Source: Clostridiales bacterium (GTDB lineage: Bacteria > Bacillota > Clostridia > Oscillospirales > Acutalibacteraceae). From it: a stretch of 55,445 nt of DNA. Below are positions 1-8,690 of this stretch, piece after piece (position 1 is the first letter of the stretch; the number at the start of each line of letters is the position of its first letter). The stretch is from contig JAAWQC010000015.1 in assembly GCA_022800315.1 (NCBI GenBank), positions 1-55,445 of the forward strand. Reading direction: 5' to 3'. The notes under the pieces were generated by a model. That model saw only the letters and a program-made list of their open reading frames with translations, made no database searches and had not been told where the DNA came from. The position numbers were made by a program, and so were the translations under genes.

Positions 1-59
1 CCGGAAGCCGGATGGTCACGATCCCATTTGGTTTTTCCTTTCAGACCTCCTCATAACAG

Positions 60-104
60 GAAATACGCCCTTTCCCGGCCAGTCACCGGGAAAGGGCGTA
101 TTTC
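60..104. terminator. Strong hairpin, terminator of a gene left of the window
   Basis: A perfect 19-bp inverted repeat (60-78 with 86-104, loop of 7) carries an A-run on one side and TTTC on the other, as in bidirectional intrinsic terminators. It separates the operon starting near 150 from whatever lies to the left. Positions 1-59 show no recognisable gene. Confidence 0.75.
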
Positions 105-124
105 TGTCCAAAATCATATATGAA

Positions 125-153
125 TTGAATTATAACGTCTAATATGGTATAAA
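125..153 (+). promoter_or_regulatory. SigA-type promoter of the peptide-maturation operon
   Basis: TTGAAT (125-130) is followed after exactly 17 bp by TATAAA (148-153), with a TGG extension before the -10. Transcription would start near 160, about 45 nt ahead of the first gene. There is no room for a precursor peptide gene between this promoter and the kinase-like gene. Confidence 0.6.
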
Positions 154-203
154 TTGTAAGGACAACGTGTAGAATCCTGTCGTTTATTGAAAAGGAAACC
201 ATT

Positions 204-995
204 ATGACGATCATCACCATTCAACAGCCCTTTCAAACCGCCTTCACCATCAAAACCAACGATCGGGAATTGGCCGACTTGCTGCGCCTGCGGTATGGCC
301 GGTTCGTCACTGACGATATCAGCCGTTCCATCATTGCCGTCACCCGTAAAGGATTGTCCTGCACGGTGGAGTTTGGGGGAGAGGCCTGTGAAACCGTCTG
401 CCCTTTGCAGGAGATCGACCGCCTCCTGTTTACGCATACCCGCTATGACGAGCGCGTTTTTGCCCTTCACGGGGCGGCCGTGGAGTGGGAGGGGAAAGCG
501 GTCCTGTTTTTGGCCTCCACCAACAGCGGGAAAACGACGCTGGCCAGCTATCTGGCAGGCAGGGGATTCGGCTACATCACCGACGACTGTATTTTGCTGG
601 ACCGGGCCAGTAACCTTGTTCATCCCTTTCCCTCGCCGATTCACCTGCGGGAAGGAGGGCTGGAGGTACTGCGACGAGTGGGAGCCGAGCCGGAGGGGTT
701 GACGCTGCTGGACGATCCGGTACTCCGCCGGTACATCTATACCCCGGCAAACTGCGTGACGGAGCCTCTGCCGCTGGGCGGGATTTTTTTCATCCGGCGG
801 ACGGACGATGAGAACCAGGTGGAGTCCATGGAAACGACCGAACGGGTCATTGCGCTGATGAAAGCGCCGATCACGCCGTATCCGGTGACGGGCGCCTACC
901 TTCAGTTCCTGTCCCGGCTGGCGGACACAGCGGATTGCCGCCGTCTCTTCTACGGGGATATGGACTATGTCGTGGAGGTGATCCGCCGTGGATAG
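204..995 (+). CDS. HPr kinase-like (HprK-related) protein of a peptide-maturation locus
   Basis: 263 aa. A P-loop follows an N-terminal domain of about 80 residues: HGAAVEW, then STNSGKTTLA (Walker A), then YITDDCILLD (around residues 125-140). This is the HPr serine kinase C-terminal fold. True HprK/P is about 310 aa and has a different N-terminal domain, so a role in carbon catabolite control is unlikely. HprK-like kinases of this size occur in lasso-peptide and other RiPP clusters, where some phosphorylate the precursor peptide. The gene is first in its operon and its end overlaps the next start by 8 bp, which supports a maturation role. The substrate is not known. Start ATG 204 has a short AAAAGGAAA ribosome-binding site. 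Confidence 0.7.
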   Translation: MTIITIQQPFQTAFTIKTNDRELADLLRLRYGRFVTDDISRSIIAVTRKGLSCTVEFGGEACETVCPLQEIDRLLFTHTRYDERVFALHGAAVEWEGKAVLFLASTNSGKTTLASYLAGRGFGYITDDCILLDRASNLVHPFPSPIHLREGGLEVLRRVGAEPEGLTLLDDPVLRRYIYTPANCVTEPLPLGGIFFIRRTDDENQVESMETTERVIALMKAPITPYPVTGAYLQFLSRLADTADCRRLFYGDMDYVVEVIRRG

Positions 996-1710
996 CGCGC
1001 TGCTCCAAAAGGTGCTCATGGCGCAGGCACGGGCAGGCAGGGCGGTGGAACTCCCGGTTACCGGTGTCAGCATGAACCCGACCTTACAGGAGGGCGATGT
1101 CCTGACCGTTCGATCACAGCCGGATTATGCGGCCGGCGATATCCTCGTTTTCACTTATAAAGAGGGGGAGCTGCTGGTACACCGTCTGCTTCGGGAGGAA
1201 GCGGGCCGGTATTACTGCAAGGGCGACAACGCCTTCCGGCTGGAGGATGTGACGGCGGATCAGATCGTCGGCCGGGTGGTCGCCGTGGGCGGGCGCGAAC
1301 CGCCGCCCTGTTCGCAAAGACTGATTATCCTGTCTCATCTGGTCAACCGCGCGTTTGTAAAATGCCGATACGATGTGGAAAAAACAAAGCGGACAGCCCT
1401 TTATCGGTTATATGATAAAACAATATTGAGAAATGAGGAGACGACCATGATTTACAGAAAAAACGAGGAAATGCAGTACATACAGGCCGACGAGAGTTCC
1501 CTGGCGGTATTCGACCCGGAGAGCGGCGACACCCACTTTTTCGACGAGGTGGGCATCCAAATCCTCAACAGCCTTTCTGAGCCATGTGAACTGGACGGAC
1601 TGCTGGAAAAGCTCTGTGAAATATACGATGCGGCGCCGGAGGATATCCGCACGGACGTCGAAGAATTCCTGCGGGAAACCGTGGAAAAAAAGGTTGTGCT
1701 GACCCTATGA
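988..1710 (+). CDS. S24/S26-type peptidase domain joined to a PqqD-like peptide-binding domain
   Basis: 240 aa in one open frame. Residues 1-110 match SipW/Sec11-type S26 peptidases: GVSMNPTL (nucleophilic Ser), VHRLL (His) and KGDN followed by D, that is a Ser-His-Asp arrangement rather than Ser-Lys. Residues from about 154 on resemble PqqD/RRE domains that hold leader peptides for a radical SAM enzyme. An in-frame ATG at 1447 sits 6 nt after GAGGAG (1435-1440), an excellent ribosome-binding site, so an 87-aa PqqD protein may also be made separately. The fused frame could be a real fusion or the merger of two neighbouring genes. The next gene starts on the last codon (ATGA overlap). Confidence 0.7.
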   Translation: MDSALLQKVLMAQARAGRAVELPVTGVSMNPTLQEGDVLTVRSQPDYAAGDILVFTYKEGELLVHRLLREEAGRYYCKGDNAFRLEDVTADQIVGRVVAVGGREPPPCSQRLIILSHLVNRAFVKCRYDVEKTKRTALYRLYDKTILRNEETTMIYRKNEEMQYIQADESSLAVFDPESGDTHFFDEVGIQILNSLSEPCELDGLLEKLCEIYDAAPEDIRTDVEEFLRETVEKKVVLTL

Positions 1711-2735
1711 GAGTGAAAGTCGTTTATGTGGAAATCACCAATCAGTGCAACCTGAACTGCCGCACCTGTTATAACCGTTCCGGCCTGAACCGGGAACGAA
1801 AGGAAATTTCCGCGGCGCGGCTGGAGGGGATTATCGAACGGTTCCTTCCCCTCGGTCTGGAACGGTTCCTGATATCCGGCGGGGAGCCGACGCTGCATAC
1901 CGAATTCGACGACGTTTTGGCGCTGGTGGACCGGTATCCCCAGCTTTCCTTCGGTATCGTTACGAACGGAACCAATCACCACGAAAAGCTGATCGAGCGG
2001 CTGAACACGCGGGACAATTTTACGCTGCAGATCAGCCTGGACGGGTCGTGTGAGGAACAGAACGCGAAAACGAGGGGGGCGGGCCATTTCGAACAGGCGG
2101 CAGCCTTTGCCCGACGCATTCACAACCCGAACCGGAAGCCCCTGCTGAAAATGGTGGTGTCCCAACATAATTATGAGGATATCGCGTCTTTTTACGAGCT
2201 TGCCCTGTCCCTGGGCTGCATCCCGGAATATGCCTTCATCTACCGCTCCGGCAATGGTGTGGACGGGTGGGAAAGCAAGGCGGTGTCCCCCCGGCAGAAG
2301 CTGGCGGCGCTGAACCTCATCGACAGCCTGAACACGAAGCACCGCGTCGAGGCGGTCCTGCCCCTCTGCTCCGGCAGATGTCCCTATGTGGACGGGTTGG
2401 AAAAGCTCTCGCTCTGCGTTAAGACCGACGGTTCCATCCAGCCGTGCCAGTCGCTGTACGACAGCCGGTATTCGCTGGGTAACGTGTTCGATTTTCAGCC
2501 GGAGCGTTTTGAGGCGCGGCTCGGGGAGACCGCCGCCCTCGCGCGGGAACGCTTCGCCGCGGATTTTGACTGCGGCCGCTGCCTGCTGCGGGAAAACTGC
2601 GGCAAGGGCTGTATGGCCGCGGCGGTGAACCTGTGCGGCGAGCCGCTGGGCGACGATGGCGACTGCGATTTCCGCCGTCTGCAGTTGATCGGGTTCAATC
2701 TGAAGAAAACGCCCTTGAAAGGGATGTTGAAATAA
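1707..2735 (+). CDS. Radical SAM/SPASM peptide-modifying enzyme
   Basis: 342 aa. The N-terminus has the [4Fe-4S]-SAM motif CNLNCRTC (CxxxCxxC, about residues 13-20), followed by SGGEPTLH, typical of radical SAM enzymes. The C-terminal third is Cys-rich (CSGRCPY, CVKTDGSIQPCQSL, CGRC, CGKGC, CDFRR), as in SPASM domains that bind auxiliary Fe-S clusters. SPASM enzymes next to a PqqD-like protein normally install C-C, C-S or epimerised residues in a ribosomal peptide. It would act in the cytoplasm on a leader-bound precursor. The chemistry cannot be read from the sequence, and sugar or cofactor modification remains possible. It is translationally coupled to the upstream gene. Confidence 0.85.
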   Translation: MRVKVVYVEITNQCNLNCRTCYNRSGLNRERKEISAARLEGIIERFLPLGLERFLISGGEPTLHTEFDDVLALVDRYPQLSFGIVTNGTNHHEKLIERLNTRDNFTLQISLDGSCEEQNAKTRGAGHFEQAAAFARRIHNPNRKPLLKMVVSQHNYEDIASFYELALSLGCIPEYAFIYRSGNGVDGWESKAVSPRQKLAALNLIDSLNTKHRVEAVLPLCSGRCPYVDGLEKLSLCVKTDGSIQPCQSLYDSRYSLGNVFDFQPERFEARLGETAALARERFAADFDCGRCLLRENCGKGCMAAAVNLCGEPLGDDGDCDFRRLQLIGFNLKKTPLKGMLK

Positions 2736-2737
2736 GC

Positions 2738-4552
2738 ATGAGAGTAAAAAAAGAGAAAAAACACGTACATACCCTGAAAAACAACCTCTACCTGCTGAAA
2801 GAAGTCCATGCCGCCAGCCCCGGCCGGATTCCTCTGAATCTGCTGGTGGTGATTCTCAAATCCGTCTCGAACTTCCTGTTTGATGTGTTCATGCTGCGGT
2901 TCGTCATCAACGGCATTCAGACCGGCGCGGCTTTTCAGAGTATCCTTGTCTTCATCTTGTCAATCGCCGCGTATCACCTGTGCGTCTGCTTTTTTGAAAA
3001 CTGGTTCAACGAGATTTTCGCCCCGGTTTCCGATCAAAAGATTATTCGTCACATTCAGAAAAAGGTGTTTGCCAAGGCTTCTTCGGTAGAGATGGCCTGC
3101 TTTGAAAACCCGGCGTTCTACGACCGGTATGTGAAGGCCGTCAGCGAAGCGTCCGGGCGGGCGATGCAGGTGGTCGGTTCGCTGGCCGGGATTGTGAGCT
3201 GCGTCTTTACCGTTTCCGCCATGTCCTTCGTGATCTTCACCATCGACCCGGTTTTGATCGTGTTCGCCCTCCTTCCCTTTGCAGTCAATCTCCTGTTCGG
3301 GAAAAAGCAGAACGATATCCAATACGAATACAACATGGAGATGCAGGAAAAATCCCGAAAACGGGATTATGTCCGCCGGGTGTTCTACCTGTCCGACTAC
3401 GCCAAGGAGATGCGGCTGACGAACATCAACAAAGCGTTGTTCCTTAAGTTCGCGGATGCCGTCAGGGAACTCAAGGCCGTCATTAAAAAGTATGGATGGA
3501 AGATCGGGTTGCTGGATTACCTGTTCCAGGCCACCAATGACATCGTCGTGTATCTGGGGGCTATCCTGTATGCGTCGTTCAAGACGCTGGTGAGCAAAAC
3601 CATGCTGTACGGCGACTGCATCGTGGTGATCAACACCATCAATTCGATCGCGTGGTCGCTGCGCGGGATCGCGGATATTTACCTCCAGTTCCACGGCCAT
3701 GCTTTGTATATCGACAATTTGAAATACTTTCTGGAGTACGAACCGGCCATACCCGAGAACCCCGACGGCCGGGATGTTCCGGAGCGGGGTTCCCTGCTGC
3801 TCGATCACGTATCCTTCCGGTACGAGGGACAGGCTGCCGACGTACTGAAGAATATCTCGCTGGAAATAAAGCCCGGCGAGAAAATCGCACTGGTCGGCCA
3901 TAACGGAGCGGGAAAAACCACTCTGATCAAGCTGCTGATGCGGCTGTACGACGTGACCGAAGGGGAAATCCGTTACGACGGCGTACCGATTCGGGAATAC
4001 CGGCTGCGCCCCTACCGGGAGCGGTTCGGCGCGGTGTTTCAGGATTACCGGGTATTCTCCATGAGCGTGATGGACAATATCCTGCTCAAAGACAACGTCA
4101 CGGATGAGGAAAGGACGCGGGCCGTGGACGGCATGGAAAACAGCGGGATTCTGGAAAAAATCCGCTCACTGCCGAACGGCGCGGATACCATCCTGACGCG
4201 GGAATTCGACGACGGAGGAGTCATTCTGTCCGGCGGCGAGGCGCAGAAGGTCGCCATCGCGCGGGTATTCGCCCGTCCCTGTGAAATCGTCGTTTTGGAC
4301 GAGCCGTCCTCCGCCCTCGATCCCCTTGCGGAATACAACATGTACGAGGCGATGATGAAAGCCTGCCGGGATAAAACGGTGATCTTCATTTCCCACCGGC
4401 TGTCCTCCGCGGTGCTGGCCGACCGGGTCTGTCTTCTTGAAGACGGGGAGATCGCGGAACAGGGGTCCCACTTCGAGCTGCTTCATCAGAACGGGAAATA
4501 TGCGAAGCTTTGGGAGAAGCAGGCGGAGAAATATAAGGAGGAGGCGGTTTGA
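2738..4552 (+). CDS. ABC half-exporter (membrane domain plus ATPase), first of a pair
   Basis: 604 aa. An N-terminal domain with about five or six hydrophobic segments (to about residue 330) precedes a full ATPase: Walker A GHNGAGKTT, signature LSGGE, Walker B IVVLDEP and the H-loop ISHR. There is no C39 peptidase domain, so a leader would have to be cut by another enzyme, perhaps the S26-type protein upstream. I start it at ATG 2738, 3 nt after the radical SAM stop codon, because the longer open frame would overlap that gene by about 100 bp. It is paralogous to the next gene (shared TREFDDGGVILSGGEAQKVA), so the two probably form a heterodimer exporting the mature product. Confidence 0.88.
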   Translation: MRVKKEKKHVHTLKNNLYLLKEVHAASPGRIPLNLLVVILKSVSNFLFDVFMLRFVINGIQTGAAFQSILVFILSIAAYHLCVCFFENWFNEIFAPVSDQKIIRHIQKKVFAKASSVEMACFENPAFYDRYVKAVSEASGRAMQVVGSLAGIVSCVFTVSAMSFVIFTIDPVLIVFALLPFAVNLLFGKKQNDIQYEYNMEMQEKSRKRDYVRRVFYLSDYAKEMRLTNINKALFLKFADAVRELKAVIKKYGWKIGLLDYLFQATNDIVVYLGAILYASFKTLVSKTMLYGDCIVVINTINSIAWSLRGIADIYLQFHGHALYIDNLKYFLEYEPAIPENPDGRDVPERGSLLLDHVSFRYEGQAADVLKNISLEIKPGEKIALVGHNGAGKTTLIKLLMRLYDVTEGEIRYDGVPIREYRLRPYRERFGAVFQDYRVFSMSVMDNILLKDNVTDEERTRAVDGMENSGILEKIRSLPNGADTILTREFDDGGVILSGGEAQKVAIARVFARPCEIVVLDEPSSALDPLAEYNMYEAMMKACRDKTVIFISHRLSSAVLADRVCLLEDGEIAEQGSHFELLHQNGKYAKLWEKQAEKYKEEAV

Positions 4553-4607
4553 AAGAAAAGCGGTCACGTTTCTTTCAAACCCTTGTGCGAAAGGATAGGT
4601 GGTCTTT

Positions 4608-6404
4608 GTGAAAACCCTGCGCAATACCCTGTTCATGCTGGGGCAGGTGGCGAAATACACCCCCGCCTTCTTCTTTTGGACGGTGGTGGAGGGGCTGGTC
4701 TGGGGCTGTATCCATTCCTTCACCTCGGTGCTGTTCGTCAAGGCGCTGTTCGATAAAATCGGCGCCGGAGCACCCTTTTCCGATATTCTGGTTCTGGTCG
4801 GCTGGATGGCGGCGTTTTTTATCGCGGCGTACATTTTCCACGAGTGGTATTGGCAGCATATCGAACCGACAGCCCGCCAGACCCTGCACGAACGGATGCA
4901 GTCGGTCTTGTTCCGCAAGGCGCTCGGCCTGGATCTCGCCTGTTACGACAATCCGGATTTCTACACCGATTTTGTGTGGGCAATCAATGAGGCCGACAGC
5001 CGCGCGGTGTGGGTGGCCGAGGATATGGGCAAGCTCATCAACCGGGTGGTGTCCACAGCGGTGATTATCGGGGTCCTCCTGACGGTGGACGTCTGGATCG
5101 TCCTCGCCATCGTCGGCGCGGTCGCCGTCACGGTCGGGCTGAAGCTGTGGCGGACAAAGATACAGTATCGGCGGGACGTGGAGCTCAAGCCGGAGCAGCG
5201 CAAGGCCGACTATATCGGACGGGTCTTCTATCTCGCGGACTATGCGAAGGAAATCCGGCTGAGCCGTGCGGAGGATGTGCTGGAGCGGGAATACGATGGT
5301 GCGGTGAACAACATGATCGGCCGGTTCCGGCAGTACGGCAAAAAGCTGTTTGCCGTCGGCACGGCCCGCAGCATCTCCACTTCGATGCTATTCGACGTGG
5401 GGATTATGCTCCTGCTGGTCTATAAGATGATGGTACAGCAGACCATCACGCTGGGCGACTTCGCCGCGTCCATCGGCGCGACGTGGAAGCTGTTCTGGCA
5501 GATAGGCAACCTGATGGATTATCTCGCCAACTTTAAGGAGCACAGCCTGTATGCCGAGAAGTTCCGCGCCTTCCTGGGTTATCAAGCGACGGTCTGTGAC
5601 CGGGAGGGGGCCGCGGCGCTGACAGGCACGTTCGAAGAGCTCCGTTTGAACAACGTGACCTTTGCCTATCCCGGCGCGGACCGGCCGGTGCTGCGGGATA
5701 TCTGCCTGACCATCCGGCGGGGACAAAAAATCGCGCTGGTGGGCTATAACGGCGCGGGGAAATCCACCCTGATCAAGCTGCTGATGCGGCTGTACGATCC
5801 CACCGGCGGTACGATCGCCCTGAATGGGAAATGTGCCGGCTGGTATACTTTAGAATCCTACCGAAATAAATTCGGTACGGTTTTTCAGGATTATCAGCTT
5901 TTCGCGGCGAGTATCGCAGAGAATGTGGTGACCGACGCATTCCAGGAAAGCGACAGGGAGAAAGTGCTGAAGGCCCTTGCGGACAGTGGCTTTGGGGGAA
6001 AGCTGGCCGCGCTGCCCAACGGCATCCAGACTCCCCTGACGCGGGAATTCGACGACGGCGGAGTCATTCTGTCCGGCGGTGAGGCGCAGAAGGTCGCAAT
6101 CGCGCGGGTATTCGCCAAGCCGTGTGAGATCGTGATCCTGGACGAACCGTCCTCAGCACTTGACCCGATTGCCGAATACGAGTTGAACCAAGCAATGATG
6201 TCCGCCGCGTTTGATAAAACCGTGATTTTCATCTCACATCGCTTGTCCACGACAAAAATGGCCGACGTGATCTATATGCTGGACGACGGCCGAATTATCG
6301 AGCAGGGCAGCCACGACGAGCTGATGGCGCTGGACGGCAAATACGCCGAGATGTTCCATCTGCAGGCGGAAAAGTATAACCGGCAGGAGGAATGCGCCGT
6401 ATGA
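4608..6404 (+). CDS. ABC half-exporter, second of a pair
   Basis: 598 aa from GTG 4608, chosen because AGGTGG (4597-4602) lies 5 nt upstream. GTG 4599 would have no spacing. Architecture matches its neighbour: hydrophobic segments up to about residue 320, then Walker A GYNGAGKST, LSGGE, IVILDEP and ISHR. The ATPase halves of the pair are nearly identical over long stretches while the membrane halves differ, which fits a heterodimeric exporter. It also lacks a peptidase domain. The stop codon overlaps the next start (ATGA at 6401-6404). Confidence 0.86.
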   Translation: MKTLRNTLFMLGQVAKYTPAFFFWTVVEGLVWGCIHSFTSVLFVKALFDKIGAGAPFSDILVLVGWMAAFFIAAYIFHEWYWQHIEPTARQTLHERMQSVLFRKALGLDLACYDNPDFYTDFVWAINEADSRAVWVAEDMGKLINRVVSTAVIIGVLLTVDVWIVLAIVGAVAVTVGLKLWRTKIQYRRDVELKPEQRKADYIGRVFYLADYAKEIRLSRAEDVLEREYDGAVNNMIGRFRQYGKKLFAVGTARSISTSMLFDVGIMLLLVYKMMVQQTITLGDFAASIGATWKLFWQIGNLMDYLANFKEHSLYAEKFRAFLGYQATVCDREGAAALTGTFEELRLNNVTFAYPGADRPVLRDICLTIRRGQKIALVGYNGAGKSTLIKLLMRLYDPTGGTIALNGKCAGWYTLESYRNKFGTVFQDYQLFAASIAENVVTDAFQESDREKVLKALADSGFGGKLAALPNGIQTPLTREFDDGGVILSGGEAQKVAIARVFAKPCEIVILDEPSSALDPIAEYELNQAMMSAAFDKTVIFISHRLSTTKMADVIYMLDDGRIIEQGSHDELMALDGKYAEMFHLQAEKYNRQEECAV

Positions 6405-7597
6405 ACAAAGAGGAAATCCTGGAGCTGCTCGCGCAGGTTACGGAGAAGGAGAGTACGGAACTTGCGGCAATACCAGAGGATAAGCCGCTTCGGGAATTCG
6501 GCTTTGAATCCCTCGAATTTATACGATTTATTGTCGCTTTCGAAGACAAATATGGTCTGGAAATCCGGGACAGCGATTTAATCCTTGCACGATTCGACAC
6601 CCTGGCTTCACTGTACAGTACGCTGGGGAAATATTTCAAGTCCGCTCAGGTTCCCAAAAAAGTACTGGTCTGCGATTGCGACAACGTCCTGTGGCGCGGT
6701 GTAGCGGGGGAAGAACCGATAAAACTCGATTACGCGGCCCGTTCGCTTCAGCTTGAACTGCTTCGTTTGGCCCGCGGCGGCGCACTGCTCTGCTTGTGCA
6801 GCCGGAACGAACCGGGAAATATAGACGAAGCCTTCGATACCTTACCTATGCTCATCGAGAAAGATAAATTCATCTGCTACCGGATTGATCGGCGCGATAA
6901 GGCCGGCAATATCCGTGAGATGGCGCAGGAGCTCAATTTGTCATTAGACAGCTTCGTTTTTTTGGACGACAGTCCCTACGAACTCGGTTTGGTAAATGCC
7001 CTGCTGCCGGAAGTGGAAACGGTCCGGGCCGATCCCAATCATTTATCGTATATCGAGGATATCGGCAATCGGTTTTGGTCCGCTTCCGCGCAGTCCCTAG
7101 ACCGTACGCAGCTCTATCGGGAGCAGAAGGAGCGCGAAAAGCAAAAGCCGCTTTTCCCGTCAGTAAAGGAATACAACGAATCGCTGGAAACCACAATGTC
7201 CTGCGCCGCCGCCTCACCGGAGCAGGCGACACGCCTGGCAGAGCTGTCACAGCGAACCAACCAGTGCAATTTGTCGGGAAATCGTTATACCGGTGATGAA
7301 ATAAAAGCGCTTATTTCCCGCAAAGATTTTCTCGTCCTTTCGTTGTCCGTAGCCGATAAGTACGGCGATATGGGAATCGTTGGCGCAGCAGTGGTCCGAC
7401 TGGAGGGATCGCGGGCTGTGATCGAGAGCTTCTTCCTGTCCTGCAGAGCCTTTGACCGGGGCTTTGAAACGATGCTTCTGGACGAGATACGAGCACGCTG
7501 CGCCGGTCAATCACTGTGCGGTGTTTTTGTTTTGACGGCTAAAAACAGCCGATATCACGCCTTTTATCCAGATAACGGGGTGCCGCTTTATGAATGA
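6401..7597 (+). CDS. Acyl carrier domain fused to FkbH-like glyceryl transferase/phosphatase
   Basis: 398 aa. Residues 1-80 form an acyl carrier domain with the Ser attachment site in FGFESLEF. The rest is FkbH-like: HAD motif CDCDNVLW (nucleophile Asp plus second Asp), FLDDSPYE, and a C-terminal acyltransferase-like domain with FFLSCRAFDRG, whose Cys is the conserved glyceryl acceptor. FkbH enzymes load the glyceryl unit of 1,3-bisphosphoglycerate onto a carrier protein and remove the phosphate. All key residues appear present, so it should make glyceryl-S-ACP on its own N-terminal domain after phosphopantetheinylation. In a peptide-maturation operon this points to an unusual three-carbon acyl donor. 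ATG 6401 is preferred over ATG 6392, which lies 1 nt from the AGGAGG. Confidence 0.8.
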   Translation: MNKEEILELLAQVTEKESTELAAIPEDKPLREFGFESLEFIRFIVAFEDKYGLEIRDSDLILARFDTLASLYSTLGKYFKSAQVPKKVLVCDCDNVLWRGVAGEEPIKLDYAARSLQLELLRLARGGALLCLCSRNEPGNIDEAFDTLPMLIEKDKFICYRIDRRDKAGNIREMAQELNLSLDSFVFLDDSPYELGLVNALLPEVETVRADPNHLSYIEDIGNRFWSASAQSLDRTQLYREQKEREKQKPLFPSVKEYNESLETTMSCAAASPEQATRLAELSQRTNQCNLSGNRYTGDEIKALISRKDFLVLSLSVADKYGDMGIVGAAVVRLEGSRAVIESFFLSCRAFDRGFETMLLDEIRARCAGQSLCGVFVLTAKNSRYHAFYPDNGVPLYE

Positions 7598-8660
7598 ATC
7601 CGATCAATACGAAAAGATACTGGAAAGCATCCGGGCGCTGGCGAACGACGAACCGCTGGCCTTCGATATTTCCCGGCTGCTGTACGAGCATAATTGCTTC
7701 TGCCTGCTTTCAAAGCACCCTGGCCCTCACGCTTATACCGAACAGCTGCAGGCAGACGGTGCGCTGAACCGGATTTGTGTTCGGGAGCGATACCGGCAGT
7801 GCCTTCCGATCTTCGAAGCACTGGAATCCGGCGGCATCTCTTACGCGGTCATCAAGGGGGCGGTGCTGTCGCAGGCAGCCTATGGGGACGCCGCCGCCCG
7901 CCGCTCAGGCGATATCGACCTGCTGATCAGCCAGCGGGATATTGATGAGGTTAAGCGGCTCCTGCTGAACGACGGCTTTGTCCAGGGACGAGTCACCGAC
8001 GAGGGCATTGTCCCCTTTACCCGCCGGGAACTGCTGTTCCAGACAGCCATGAGCCATCAGGCCGCGCCGTTTATCAAACGAACAGGTAATCCGCTCTGTC
8101 CCTATGTCAACGTGGATGTCAATTTGGATATCCTGTGGGGAGAGAGCGAAACGAAAACCGATATGGATTTCGTCTTGTCCGAGACGGAGCCGGTTGACAT
8201 CTGCGGCATCTCCGTCAGAAAGCTTCCCGGCGAAATGGAACTCATCGCTTTGTGCCTGCATCACTACAAAGATATGAATTCGCTCTATCTGCTCTCGCAG
8301 GGGAGTCTGAAGCTGAGCCTGTTCTGTGATCTCTATTTTTATCTCCGGCGCAGCAAGTTGGATACCATCCGGTTAAAAACCATATGCGACAAATTGAAGG
8401 TACGGGATTACGTGTATTATTGCCTGTATTATACCAGCCGGCTTTTTAACGACTCTTTATTCGGCGGCTATCTGTCCGCGGTAAAAACAGAAAAATCCGA
8501 AGGTATATTAAATACCTTCGGATTGGCCCATGAGGAAAAACGGGAATGGTCGTTAGATTTCTTTGAGCGGCTGTTTTCTGCCGATCTCAATCGCTATCTT
8601 TCGTTGAATTTGTCCGCGGCTGACTGGGATAAAATACAGGTGAATCGGGAATACATGTGA
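7590..8660 (+). CDS. Nucleotidyltransferase-like family protein (NTP_transf_5 type)
   Basis: 356 aa. The core has VIKGAVLSQAAYGD, an Arg-rich turn and SGDIDLLI (about residues 90-115), the pattern of the uncharacterised nucleotidyltransferase family found in peptide and polysaccharide clusters. The DID pair could bind metal. The C-terminal half is helical with no recognised motif. It overlaps the ACP-FkbH gene by 8 bp and is the last gene of the operon. In paeninodin-type lasso clusters a similar protein is encoded beside the HprK-like kinase, so the two may act in sequence on a phosphorylated peptide. That link is inference. Confidence 0.65.
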   Translation: MNESDQYEKILESIRALANDEPLAFDISRLLYEHNCFCLLSKHPGPHAYTEQLQADGALNRICVRERYRQCLPIFEALESGGISYAVIKGAVLSQAAYGDAAARRSGDIDLLISQRDIDEVKRLLLNDGFVQGRVTDEGIVPFTRRELLFQTAMSHQAAPFIKRTGNPLCPYVNVDVNLDILWGESETKTDMDFVLSETEPVDICGISVRKLPGEMELIALCLHHYKDMNSLYLLSQGSLKLSLFCDLYFYLRRSKLDTIRLKTICDKLKVRDYVYYCLYYTSRLFNDSLFGGYLSAVKTEKSEGILNTFGLAHEEKREWSLDFFERLFSADLNRYLSLNLSAADWDKIQVNREYM

Positions 8661-8690
8661 AAATAAAACGCAAACAGGCGGTATCGTGTT

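Noticed and set aside
204-995. Genuine HprK/P for catabolite control
   Set aside because: Too short, lacks the typical N-terminal domain and sits at the head of a peptide-maturation operon.
2633-2737. Extended N-terminus of the first ABC transporter
   Set aside because: The extra 35 residues overlap the radical SAM gene out of frame, are Arg-rich and unlike transporters; ATG 2738 directly follows the upstream stop.
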